Shown: positions 1-9,917 of the stretch, one piece after another
Layout: each line of letters starts with the position of its first letter
How positions within the stretch are numbered: the first letter of the stretch is position 1
Origin: Sinohyriopsis cumingii
Taxonomy: Eukaryota > Mollusca > Bivalvia > Unionida > Unionidae
Direction of reading: 5' to 3'
DNA length: 64,000 nt
NCBI GenBank assembly: GCA_028554795.2
Contig: CM068839.1
Span: forward strand, 42,963,117-43,027,116
Translations under genes and position numbers: made by a program
The notes under the pieces: generated by a model
The model's database searches: none
What the model saw: only the letters and a program-made list of their open reading frames with translations
Told to the model about the DNA's origin: nothing

Positions 1-1165
1 TTGACGGATTCCGCTCCCATCGAGTTTGAAATCAAAGGACAACCCGAAGATTACATCGATCTGAATAGCAGTTACCTGTATTTGAAAGTGAAAGTTATCA
101 AAACGGACAACACCAATCCAGGAGGCGATGCTAGAGTAGCTCCTGTCAACAATTTCATGCATTCCTTCCAGCATGGATACTTACCCATATCGTGCCTACC
201 TGGAAAATCTCTTGACGTACGGAAAAGAAGCCAAGAATACTCATCTGGATGCTTGCGTGGTATGGAAACCTGACACGGCAGGTGAAGGCACGTTTAGCGA
301 CATAGTCCTGACAGAAGATGACAATCCTCACAATGTGGGGTTTAACGACCGTCGTAAGAAAATTCTGCAAGGGCGAAGTTTAGAACTGATGGATCGTTTG
401 CATTTGGACATGTGGTTACAAGAAAAGTATTTGCTGAACGGGGTGGATATCCGTCTGAGACTGAATCGTAGCAGTGCCGCTTTCCATTTGATGGCCCATG
501 CCAATGAATACAAAACTATCATTCAAGAAGCCCGACTTTACGTGCGTCGTGTGGAAGTGTTACCTAAAGTGGGAAACGACGTCAGTCAGACGTTGAGCAG
601 AACGACCGCCAAGTATCCGATGTGACGCGTAGAAGTGAAAACGTTCACCATTCTCGCTGAACAGCGATCCATGATCGAAGATCATCTGTTCCAAGGACAG
701 TTACCCAAACGTTTGATTGTTGGTATCGTCAGGAATTCAGCCTTCAACGGAACCCACGATCAAAATCCTTTTGAGTTTCAACATTACAATGTATCCAAGA
801 TCGAAGTCAGTCGCGACGGCAAGACCTTGTGTACCCGACCCTTTGAGCCCAACTTTGGTGTCGCGAAGAATTATTTGAGATCGTACTTGTCCCTGTACGA
901 AGCCACCGGACAATTAGGAACCAACACCAGTCACGGTATTTCGTACGACGAGTATGCAGGAGGCTATGCTTTGTGGGGTTTTGATTTCACTCCAGACCAA
1001 GGCAGCGACGAGGGACATTTCCACCCTGTAAAATCGGGTCAGATTCGTGTGGAACTTCACTTTGCAAATCCACCTCCAGATCACACAGTGAACGTCCTCC
1101 TGTATGCAGAATTTGACAATACCATAGAAATCAACAGTTTGAGAGAAGTCATTCTAGACTATTAG
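1..1165 (+). pseudogene. Polinton capsid protein, F54H12.2-like (fossil, partial)
   Basis: The product resembles the protein family annotated in many invertebrates as 'F54H12.2-like', which belongs to Polintons and is taken to be their capsid protein, probably the double-jelly-roll major capsid. Family landmarks are visible: an opening with SAPIEFEIKGQPEDYIDLNS, a PYRAYLENLLTYGKEAK stretch, a DRLHLDMW...KYLLNGVDIRLRL core, a QGQLPKRLIVGIVRNSAFNG block, and a C-terminal VELHFANPPPDHTVNVLLYA...EIN motif. It would act in the virion shell. The copy begins at or before the window edge and is broken, with about two breaks. It lies 5 nt upstream of the next gene, as in a compact viral transcription unit. 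Which capsid class it forms rests on memory of the family. Confidence 0.78.
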
Positions 1166-1170
1166 AAGCC

Positions 1171-1674
1171 ATGGAAGACTGTTATCCCTCTTTACCTAGT
1201 GGAGAAACTTTGGAGATGGAATGTGAGGAGACCGGGGAAGAAGAAGAAGAATCCCAAGACGAAGAAGTTATCATGATGAAGTCAAGATGGCCAGAACAAG
1301 AAGCCCATTTAGTCTCCTGTTTTGCCAAACACTTGGTCGAAAAAATGACGGAATTGATCAAGAAAGAGTGCTATGGATGTCAAAACGATCATCCCAGTCA
1401 AATTCAACACGATAAATGCCTGATGCTGAGTCAAGAAGAAAAATTGAACGAGTATCTGGACGAAGCTTGGAGTCTCATCTCGGACGAAGTCGTGTTGCAT
1501 CAGTGGTATAAAGACTTGCGTGAACATTCTTGTCCACCATTAACCACTCAAGAGGTTCATCGTATCGAAGCTCTTCTGAATCAGAGTGGGGAGACGAAGC
1601 TAAACGCCTTTTACTTGTCAGACATTTTCAAGCAAAAAGTCAGTATCGAATTGGTCACTTATCATTACCTGTGA
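1171..1674 (+). CDS. Acidic Polinton protein with Cys/His cluster, function unknown
   Basis: A reading frame of 167 residues with an ATG 5 nt after the capsid gene's stop; it looks whole. The N-terminus is very acidic (a run of Glu around residues 16-32). The middle carries a possible metal-binding cluster, ECYGCQNDHPSQIQHDKCL, with three Cys and two His within about 20 residues. The C-terminal half is helical and polar. Its tail runs into the region of the protease gene. I do not recognise a characterised function. Position between capsid and protease suggests a virion or packaging role, but that is inference from context only. Confidence 0.55.
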   Translation: MEDCYPSLPSGETLEMECEETGEEEEESQDEEVIMMKSRWPEQEAHLVSCFAKHLVEKMTELIKKECYGCQNDHPSQIQHDKCLMLSQEEKLNEYLDEAWSLISDEVVLHQWYKDLREHSCPPLTTQEVHRIEALLNQSGETKLNAFYLSDIFKQKVSIELVTYHYL

Positions 1675-1679
1675 AGAAG

Positions 1680-2256
1680 AAAACCACACAAATCAATGGA
1701 TACCTGAGAACTTTATTACCTTTTGAACCACAGTTCGTACACGGCTTCTTGGAATCCTGTCGTCTGTACTAAAGATGAACTCCCTCATCGCAAACCTCAA
1801 GACCATCTAGCTTATGTCATCAACACGGACGACAGTCATCTCCCAGGAACCCACTGGGTAGCGGTTTACTTTCCTCAAGAAGGATGTGTGGAATATTTTG
1901 ATTCGTATGGATTGCCCCCTTTGGAAGACGATATCATCGACTTTATGAGAAGAAATGCTCAGACCACCCGATTCAATAATGTGAATTTACAAGGCACAGA
2001 TTCCTTGGTGTGTGGACAATATTGTGTGTATTTTCTGCATCATCGCAGCCTGGGCTATTCCTTAGAACATTTAGTGACTCATTTTGATCCTCGTTCTTCT
2101 TCTAGAAATGATGTGAAAGTAGATCAATGGTTTTGTGACCATTATGCTTATCTTTTGTCTCAAGCTAGGAAACGTAGTGTCCATCAATGGCCTAATGACT
2201 TCCAACAGTGGAAATCACAATTTCATTCACAACGTTGTCAGCCCTGTTTAAAGTAG
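1680..2256 (+). pseudogene. Polinton adenain-type cysteine protease (fossil)
   Basis: The product resembles adenovirus protease (adenain) and the Polinton PRO protein, of the C5/C48 cysteine protease fold, which trims capsid precursors in related viruses. Family motifs are clear: the catalytic His in GTHWVAVYF, the acidic residue in VEYFDSYGLPP, and the Gln and nucleophile Cys in LVCGQYCVYFLHH. These come in the expected order and spacing, and the C-terminal part is well preserved. The gene is broken, with about one break near its front part, and the start was not settled. Downstream is an AT-rich gap of about 170 bp before the two small cassettes. A host SUMO/ULP-type protease was considered, but the motif wording and the capsid neighbour favour Polinton. 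Confidence 0.8.
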
Positions 2257-2430
2257 AGTGTTAATTGAAAAAAAAATGTTTGATGTTATATTGTTGAGTT
2301 ATTGTTAAAAAATCTTAGAGTTGTTTGAAATTTTTTTAGAATAGTGATGGGTAGTATAAAAAAGTCAGTGAGTGTTTCTTTTAAGTCCGCGCCTTGTTTG
2401 GTCATGATCTAGGTAAGATCAATTTTGTTT
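2257..2430. other. AT-rich spacer with an extra TATA-like and GTCCGCGC motif
   Basis: A non-coding gap between the protease gene and the first small cassette. It contains TAGTATAAAAAAG near 2354 and AAGTCCGCGCCTTG near 2382, which echo the GTCCGCGC and TATAAA parts of the two 40-bp blocks downstream, though in a different order. It may be a decayed third copy of the control block. Confidence 0.35.
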
Positions 2431-2470
2431 TAGGGGATGTTTTCCCTCACGTCCGCGCTTTTAGTATAAA
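2431..2470 (+). promoter_or_regulatory. Cassette 1 control block with TATA box
   Basis: A 40-bp block beginning TAGGGGATGTTTTCC, with a GC-rich core CACGTCCGCGCTTT and ending in TATAAA (2465-2470). It matches the block at 3114-3153 at 37 of 40 positions. The TATA box lies about 50 bp before the first ATG of the small gene at 2519. The repeated use ahead of two otherwise different genes makes a promoter the natural reading. Confidence 0.65.
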
Positions 2471-2518
2471 TTGAAAATCGCTCGGCAGTCTAGCTACCCT
2501 TGTTGATTGATCAAGAGA

Positions 2519-2809
2519 ATGAACACCAGAATTGCAAAGCTTCTAGAACTCCAGATGCACCTGGAATATGCCAGGCACATACTAAATGAACTGGTCGCGG
2601 AGGCCATTGTCGAAGAGGGAAGGATGAAATTGGAGGAGGAAAGAAGAAAAAAAGAAGAGGGGGAAAAGGAAAGAGGAAATTTCAGAATCCCAGAGACAGA
2701 AAATTGGGATTATGAAGCCACTTATCCCGCCTCTGCTCTCCCCCAAAAAAGAGTGAAAAGAGACTGGGGAAGAAGATGTGTGTGTGGTGCCAGGCCAGGA
2801 AAGTGCTAG
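2519..2809 (+). CDS. Small lysine/glutamate-rich protein of cassette 1, unknown function
   Basis: An intronless reading frame of 96 residues starting MNTRIAKLLELQMHLEYARH. The first half is predicted to be one amphipathic helix. A highly charged Lys/Arg/Glu stretch follows (residues about 41-58), then a Pro- and Arg-containing tail with a late Cys pair (CVCG). I do not recognise the family, and it is not a core histone. The ATG at 2519 is chosen because it is the first ATG after the TATA box. The stop is 34 nt before a histone-type stem-loop. It looks whole. The compact layout (TATA, short leader, intronless frame, stem-loop) resembles a replication-dependent histone gene. Confidence 0.55.
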   Translation: MNTRIAKLLELQMHLEYARHILNELVAEAIVEEGRMKLEEERRKKEEGEKERGNFRIPETENWDYEATYPASALPQKRVKRDWGRRCVCGARPGKC

Positions 2810-2843
2810 CATTAGATAGGTGCATCTGGAGTTAAAAACAAAC

Positions 2844-2883
2844 AGCCCTTTTCAGGGCTACCGAAACCTTTAGAAAAGAAATA
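2844..2883 (+). terminator. Histone-type 3' stem-loop and purine-rich box, cassette 1
   Basis: The 16-nt hairpin AGCCCTTTTCAGGGCT (2844-2859) has a 6-bp stem and a TTTC loop. It is preceded by AAACA and followed by ACC. Canonical metazoan histone mRNAs end in GGYYYU-UHUH-ARRRCC, with an A-rich 5' flank and ACC on the 3' side; this copy differs only in the basal pair (A-U for G-C). About 12 nt further on, AGAAAAGAAA (2872-2881) looks like the histone downstream element that pairs with U7 snRNA. In histone genes such signals give a cleaved, non-polyadenylated end. Confidence 0.75.
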
Positions 2884-2944
2884 GTAATCGATTTGCCAAT
2901 GTGTGTATGTAGAGTAGTGTGAATATAAACAATCTTTTTTTTCC

Positions 2945-2977
<33 letters not shown>

Positions 2978-3113
2978 TAAGCGCTCACGTACGTTTGTGT
3001 GGATAGTAGATTTGGGTTTAATTTTAATGCTTTGCGTGTGTGAATAGTAGATTAGGGGTTTGTTTATTGATGCTTCACGTATGTGGATAGTAGATCATAT
3101 GAAATGAGAAAAG
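2884..3113. repeat. GT microsatellite and short direct repeats between cassettes
   Basis: A (GT)n run at about 2947-2973 is followed by three loose copies of a roughly 50-bp unit containing GTGGATAGTAGATT or a close variant (about 2998-3095). No gene is visible. Confidence 0.6.
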
Positions 3114-3153
3114 TAGGGGATGTTTTCCTTCACGTCCGCGCTTTAACTATAAA
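3114..3153 (+). promoter_or_regulatory. Cassette 2 control block with TATA box
   Basis: The second copy of the 40-bp block, starting TAGGGGATGTTTTCC and ending TATAAA (3148-3153), with three differences from 2431-2470. It lies about 85 bp before the ATG at 3239. The match stops sharply at the block edges while the flanking sequence differs, which points to selection on, or recent copying of, just this block. Confidence 0.65.
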
Positions 3154-3238
3154 ACTAACAGTGTTTGCCATTGGAGCCCATTCCACGGAATAAGCAAACA
3201 AGAAGATACCAGCAGCTTCAGCTTTGTATAACAACCTT

Positions 3239-3805
3239 ATGGGAAGTTGGTACTGGATGGTGGATGGATTGAATGTAGCAGAAAGGCTTGAACAGGAATG
3301 GAGGCATGCAGTGACAAAAGATTTCGTCTCAAGACAAGTAACCAGCCTCCACTTAGCAATCGATATTGTGAAAGAAATGATAGAGAATGAGGAGAAGAGA
3401 ATCAGAGGTTTCATTAACCCACCGTATGTGAAAGTGGGCAAGTTGAAAGAAGCCATAGTTTATGTGACGAGTGTAAGGTGTTTTTCAGAAGACATTGTAG
3501 AATGGACAGATTGGTCTTTTGTGAAGTGGGGCTTAGACAAACGTAAGAAAGCGGAAGAAGTAATGAGGAAAGTGCTGACCGAAGAGGTCAAGAACATCAA
3601 AGAAAAGTGGTCAAAGGAAAGAAAAGAAGAAGAAAATAGAAAGAAAAAGGAAGAACTAGAGAAACTAAACGCTAACTGGATGAAAATCCAACAGAAGTTC
3701 CGAGCCATGGGTCACCCGGACTGGATACCGGAAACAGAAAAGAAGAAGAAGAAGAAAGGAATGATGGAAAAAATAAGGGGATGGATAAAGAAGTTAAGGA
3801 GTTAG
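3239..3805 (+). CDS. Lysine-rich protein of cassette 2, unknown function
   Basis: An intronless reading frame of 188 residues starting MGSWYWMVDGLNVAERLEQE. The N-terminal two thirds are mixed helical with several Trp. Residues about 108-146 form a long charged helix rich in Lys and Glu, likely a coiled coil, and the C-terminus is strongly basic (a KKKKKKG run at residues about 168-174, then WIKKLRS). The basic tail could bind nucleic acid, but that is inference. I do not recognise a family. The first ATG after the TATA box was taken as the start. The stop is 27 nt before a perfect histone-type stem-loop. It looks whole and shares its control block and 3' signal, but not its protein sequence, with cassette 1. 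Confidence 0.58.
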   Translation: MGSWYWMVDGLNVAERLEQEWRHAVTKDFVSRQVTSLHLAIDIVKEMIENEEKRIRGFINPPYVKVGKLKEAIVYVTSVRCFSEDIVEWTDWSFVKWGLDKRKKAEEVMRKVLTEEVKNIKEKWSKERKEEENRKKKEELEKLNANWMKIQQKFRAMGHPDWIPETEKKKKKKGMMEKIRGWIKKLRS

Positions 3806-3828
3806 AAGAAGAAGAAGAAGAAGAAACC

Positions 3829-3872
3829 CAAAGGCCCTTTTCAGGGCCACTCCAATTTCTCGAAAAGAGATC
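3829..3872 (+). terminator. Histone-type 3' stem-loop and purine-rich box, cassette 2
   Basis: The hairpin GGCCCTTTTCAGGGCC (3833-3848) fits the metazoan histone 3' stem-loop consensus at every constrained position: GG base, pyrimidine-rich 5' arm, loop UUUC, purine 3' arm, CC end. It is flanked by CCCAAA upstream and AC downstream, as in histone mRNAs. GAAAAGAGA at 3862-3870, 13 nt downstream, sits where the U7-pairing downstream element is expected. The distance from the stop codon (27 nt) is typical for histone genes. Confidence 0.82.
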
Positions 3873-3929
3873 GACTTTTAATTGCCTACCCCTTTTTTAT
3901 TTTTTTTATTTTTTAAAAAAAAAAAAAAA

Positions 3930-4235
3930 TCCCATGTTCAATTCCCCTTGTCCCTAGAATTTCTTTTTTTTCTCCCATGTTAAATTCCCCTTGTCGCTAA
4001 ACAGGCCCACGATTTATTCCCATGTTCAATTTCCCTTGTCGCTCAACAGACCCACGATTTATTCCCATGTTAATTTCCCATTGACGCCAAAGCGACCCAG
4101 GGGTTTTCGTAATGTTAAATTTCCCTTGACGCCAAAGTGACCCAGGGGTTTTCGTAATGTTAAATTTCCCATTGACGCCAAAGTGACCCAGGGTGTTTTT
4201 TAATGCTAATTCCCCTTGACGCTAAAGTGACCCAC
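3930..4235 (+). repeat. 45-bp tandem repeat, about 7 units
   Basis: Units begin CCCATGTTAAATTCCCCTTG or TAATGTTAAATTTCCCTTGA and contain GACCCA near the end; period about 45 bp. Early units carry ...CACGATTTATT and later ones ...CAGGGGTTTTCG, so two subtypes sit side by side. It follows an A/T-homopolymer-rich stretch (3890-3930). It may be the subterminal repeat of the Polinton, but no terminal repeat was found to prove it. Confidence 0.7.
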
Positions 4236-4944
4236 TTAACTACTGCCGTAATATTCTGCAAAAACCAAGCAAATAACTTACTGGCTTTTATGAAGCTTTG
4301 TCTTTTCTTAGAATCTCCTAAGTTTTACCACCAAATTACGAATGACTCTCTCGGAGTAACACTATATTACACAGCAATCTTCCACGGCGATACTAAATTT
4401 TCGCTTGTTAGTTAGAAGTTATAATTCTGATCGAAATTGTTACCACACCCTCTATCTCAATTCCGATTGGATGTCGCTTTGGTTCGATCCAATAAAACTT
4501 AGCGGACAATGTCCTTCTCGCTGTCTGTCCACGTGAGGACGGATTTAGAACACACCCCGTTCCTCGCTGGTTCCTCTGATCTTAAGACAAAGCTGTAACA
4601 CATAGGTGGGAAGTCGCGCTATCTAACGCCTGTGCCGATTCAAGATGCCGGATATTCTCTCTCGTCACGGTAACCTTGCGTAAGAGATTACATCTAGCCT
4701 GCAGCAATGTTCAAACATTAAACATGGCTTGTAATAATACCTTAGTTTATACACGACTTTCGAACTGGGACCGAGTAAACTTGACACCCCCACGCTTGAG
4801 AATAGCGGGATTTTATTCCCCCAAAATTGGTCAAATGCAAATGTGCGTTACTACACGCAATAAAAGAAACAAAATCATAACGAAGCTAAACGCTGAGTAC
4901 GAACACGAATATACACACAACATATAGTTATCTACAGAGCGATC
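4236..4944. other. Non-coding stretch between Polinton and Ty3/Gypsy remnants
   Basis: About 700 bp of mixed composition. Short open frames here (for example 4203-4415 and 4676-4927) resemble nothing I know. It could be the terminal part of the Polinton or the flank of the Ty3/Gypsy remnant. No repeat ends were recognised. Confidence 0.4.
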
Positions 4945-5350
4945 TATGCCATTTCAGCGCTCCTGCTCATGAAATCGGCACATACGTTCTCGGTTCCTTT
5001 CACGTATCTAAAGTGCATCTGGTACTGTTGTATGAACAGCGACCATCGCATCAAGCGTCCATTCGACAATTTTGCCAACGAGATAGGCGAGGGGTTGCTG
5101 GTCGGTATCCAATATGAACTTCCGCCCGTATAAGTACCAATCGAACCGTGATATCACGAACACAATTCCGAAGCATTCCCTCTCCGATACGGAGTAGTTC
5201 TTCTCGGCAGCAGACAATTTCCGACTGCCGTGGGAGCAGAGTTTCTACCGCCTGAGAGGGTGAGATTGGCTTGCATACACCGCCAGCCATTTCCCCTAGT
5301 GAGATTAATCTACAAATCCCCTCCCACCTGACGGAGCCCCTCCTCACACA
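4945..5350 (-). mobile_element. Ty3/Gypsy retrotransposon RNase H remnant (fossil)
   Basis: On the minus strand a stretch with SAAEKNYSVSERECFGIVF followed by SRFDWYLYGRKFILDTDQQP matches the RNase H region of Ty3/Gypsy polyproteins, where E-x-NYS-x-E-x-E and F-x-TD-x-x-PL are diagnostic. The fragment is short and broken (about two breaks). No long terminal repeats were recognised, so it is probably a scrap rather than a whole element. Age cannot be judged well. Confidence 0.75.
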
Positions 5351-7231
<1,881 letters not shown>

Positions 7232-7418
7232 ATGGATCGTTTAAGAGATATTTGTGTTCTGCAAACGTTTATACTTGTTATATGTTTGCCAAAACTTTAT
7301 ATAGCTTTAGAAGATGTAACAACACGTGTGTTACAAGGGGAAAACAGTGGCATCATCGCTGCGTTTGGGGATTTTAATGCGGATAAACTGACTGACATAT
7401 TTGTCATTCGAGAAAATG
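7232..7418 (+). CDS. ITFG1: ITFG1 exon 1, coding part: signal peptide and first FG-GAP loop
   Basis: Starts at ATG 7232, giving MDRLRDICVLQTFILVICLP, a good signal peptide, then ALEDVTTRVLQGENSGIIAA and the loop DFNADKLTD. An in-frame ATG at 7109 would add 41 residues ahead of the signal peptide and is disfavoured. The exon ends in phase 1 at a GTGCGT donor; the split codon is Gly. Confidence 0.85.
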
Positions 7419-9852
7419 GTGCGTGATGAGCTCATTCCATCGTGATTGATCCCCGTAGACCCAGTGCATTGTAGTTAGGGATAACTGATGATTTTAAAAA
7501 ATGTAATTAAAAAAATCGTTTGCAGATAATAATAAGGTAGAATGCTAAAAATGAAGTATTTTGGTAGCATGTCTTCCTATTTGATTTTGGTCAAATTTAA
7601 AGTGTTTTCATCTATGACGTTTTTCAAAACCACTTAAAAATTATTGTTCCAAAATTCTGATCAGTTTAAATTTCTCATCTTAAAATCTTTGAAATATTTT
7701 TTCTTCTTCTCTTTTTAAGTTATCACGAATCCTTTCAGTTATATAAGCAAAGACATAGTTTTGAAGAGCTTTAAAACTTACAACACCCCGTCCCACTTCA
7801 TGATACATATCCACATTAAAAAAAAATAACACTTTTTTATGTCCAATTTGGCTTTATTACTCACACACATAAAACATTAATTCTGGACCCATTTCCTCCA
7901 AAAAGAGTTGAATCTTTTGTTATTTTTTTAAGAATAAATAAAAATGCAACTTGACTACAACTAAAATGTTCCTCGTCATGACAGTACACCTCTCCCCCGA
8001 TGTCTCACACATCATGGTCCAAAAACATCGACCACACTATAAGTGAGGCATGTGTTATCGAGGGACCTATAAAAAAAAAAGCCAAAACCAAGAAAGGGAT
8101 CGACGTAAAGGCAAAAGGGTGGGTGGGTGGGTTGGTAGGTTATAGTGTTGAATCTCAATTTATAATCTTGCTGAGATTAACTGTGAATAGATATCTCTTC
8201 ATAACGGTGTACTTTGTTTATTTTTTCCACATAGAGCAACATTAATTTCAGGATAAATTACAGTTTATTGAGGAGATCATCAAAAACATTATTCCACACG
8301 GTTTCCGTTCGCTTAACATGTGTACCACTTCACACATTGTGTACTACATCACTGATTTGTGTGTTGAATTGGATACATTCTAGTTTTATTGGATGATCCA
8401 AATTAGACAGGTTTTTTTAATACAAAAGATTGACACTCTTTTCTTGAAACATTGTTGATCAAACTTTTTTCTATCTCTGCATTAAAAGTAGCTAATATTT
8501 CTTGTTTTATTCATATCAATATTCTGTTTAATATTTTCAAATAATTGATGTAGCATTAATAGAAGTACAACTCCAAGTCAGTGTATGGTTGTACCAGTGG
8601 AAAGTACCACCACATCATCAGTCACTTTGCATAGTGATAACAATAGGCGAGACTACTCTTATTAGCAAATATATCCCGGTGCCATTTTTCAGGAGCAGGT
8701 TTTCTAACTGATGTACCTTGCCGAGATATATTGTTGACTTCTCTACAACTGATCATGATATGGATTAATCTAATGTCAAAATGAAATCATAGCACAAATA
8801 TTAAGATGACTAAATACAAGCTGATACAAGATTTTGAGAACGGAGAAAAATGAAACCTGTTTACATGAGGCAACCATACAGAAACTATGCACTACCAGTT
8901 TTGTTGAAGCATCATCCCATGTGCAAGATTCTACTAATTACTGCTTTCTCCCTAAAGTATAAAATTTTAAAAACATGATCTTAATTGATATATTTTTGTT
9001 ATTAAAATGATGAGGACTTGTTAATAGACCTTGCATGTAACTAATTTTAAATTTTTTGGAATATTTCGCTTTTATGAGAAATTAATATCTCGGTCTCAGA
9101 ATTTAGAATGGATCGAAGGTATATTTAGGGTTATGTCTACTGTTGTTATTGTTGATATCACAAGTTTCAGTTAAAAGAGATGGTAGAAGAGGGGTGTTGT
9201 TTCATCATAAATTATACCCCCTAAAATGGCATTGATATATATTTACTAATAAGATTAGTTTCCCTCTGCAGGTTATTGTTAATATAGTCATAGAAAAATA
9301 TAATCCTTTAACCGCATTGGTGTATATTAGGAAAATGTCATCCGATTGTTAGCATTATAGGGATTAAATCATTTAATTTTGGGGGAAAAGGGGTGCCTGA
9401 CACCAAGTTCCAATCTTGATGATATGGTTTTGGATACGATGTATAGTATTCTCACAGAATGTATAGTATTCTCACAATGTATAGTATTCTCACAGAATGT
9501 ATAGTATTCTCACAATGTATAGTATTCTCACAATGTATAGTATTCTCACACCATCTCATTTGTTTGTACCCCCATGCTGTTTAAAAAAAAAAGGTATCAG
9601 TGATATAAAAAAATGCACAAAACTTTGTCATTTCAATCGTTGATTTATAAATTCTAGCCTGATTGTTGCCTGAGGGTCCCAAACACTGCCAGCTTATTGG
9701 TGTTTCAAATCAAATGGGAGTTTCTTTAGCAATACAGTTGCCATATAAGCTTGGGCCAGTCTGTGTTTACAATTAGCAGATGTAGTTTGCTATATTGATA
9801 ATCTCAATAATTTTTCATTTTTGAAGTTGATTTCTTTGAACACACAAACATA

Positions 9853-9917
<65 letters not shown>

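Larger units (their letters stand above)
1..4240 (+). mobile_element. Polinton (Maverick) fragment, one end, fossil
   Basis: This is a virus-like DNA element cut by the left window edge. Read left to right it holds a capsid gene, a small acidic gene, an adenain-type protease gene, two small lysine-rich genes and a short tandem repeat. Capsid plus adenain-like protease in one direction is the hallmark of Polintons and the related adintoviruses. The polymerase B, integrase and packaging ATPase genes are not in the window and may lie to the left. The element is broken (about three breaks among the recognisable genes), but long reading frames survive, so it looks fairly young. No terminal inverted repeat was recognised; the right border, about 4,240, is a guess from the end of the tandem repeat and the fading of coding potential. 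Confidence 0.8.

Noticed and set aside
2844-2859. Hairpin as a bacterial-type terminator
   Set aside because: No T-run follows, and sequence, flanks and downstream purine box fit the histone 3' signal in an animal context.
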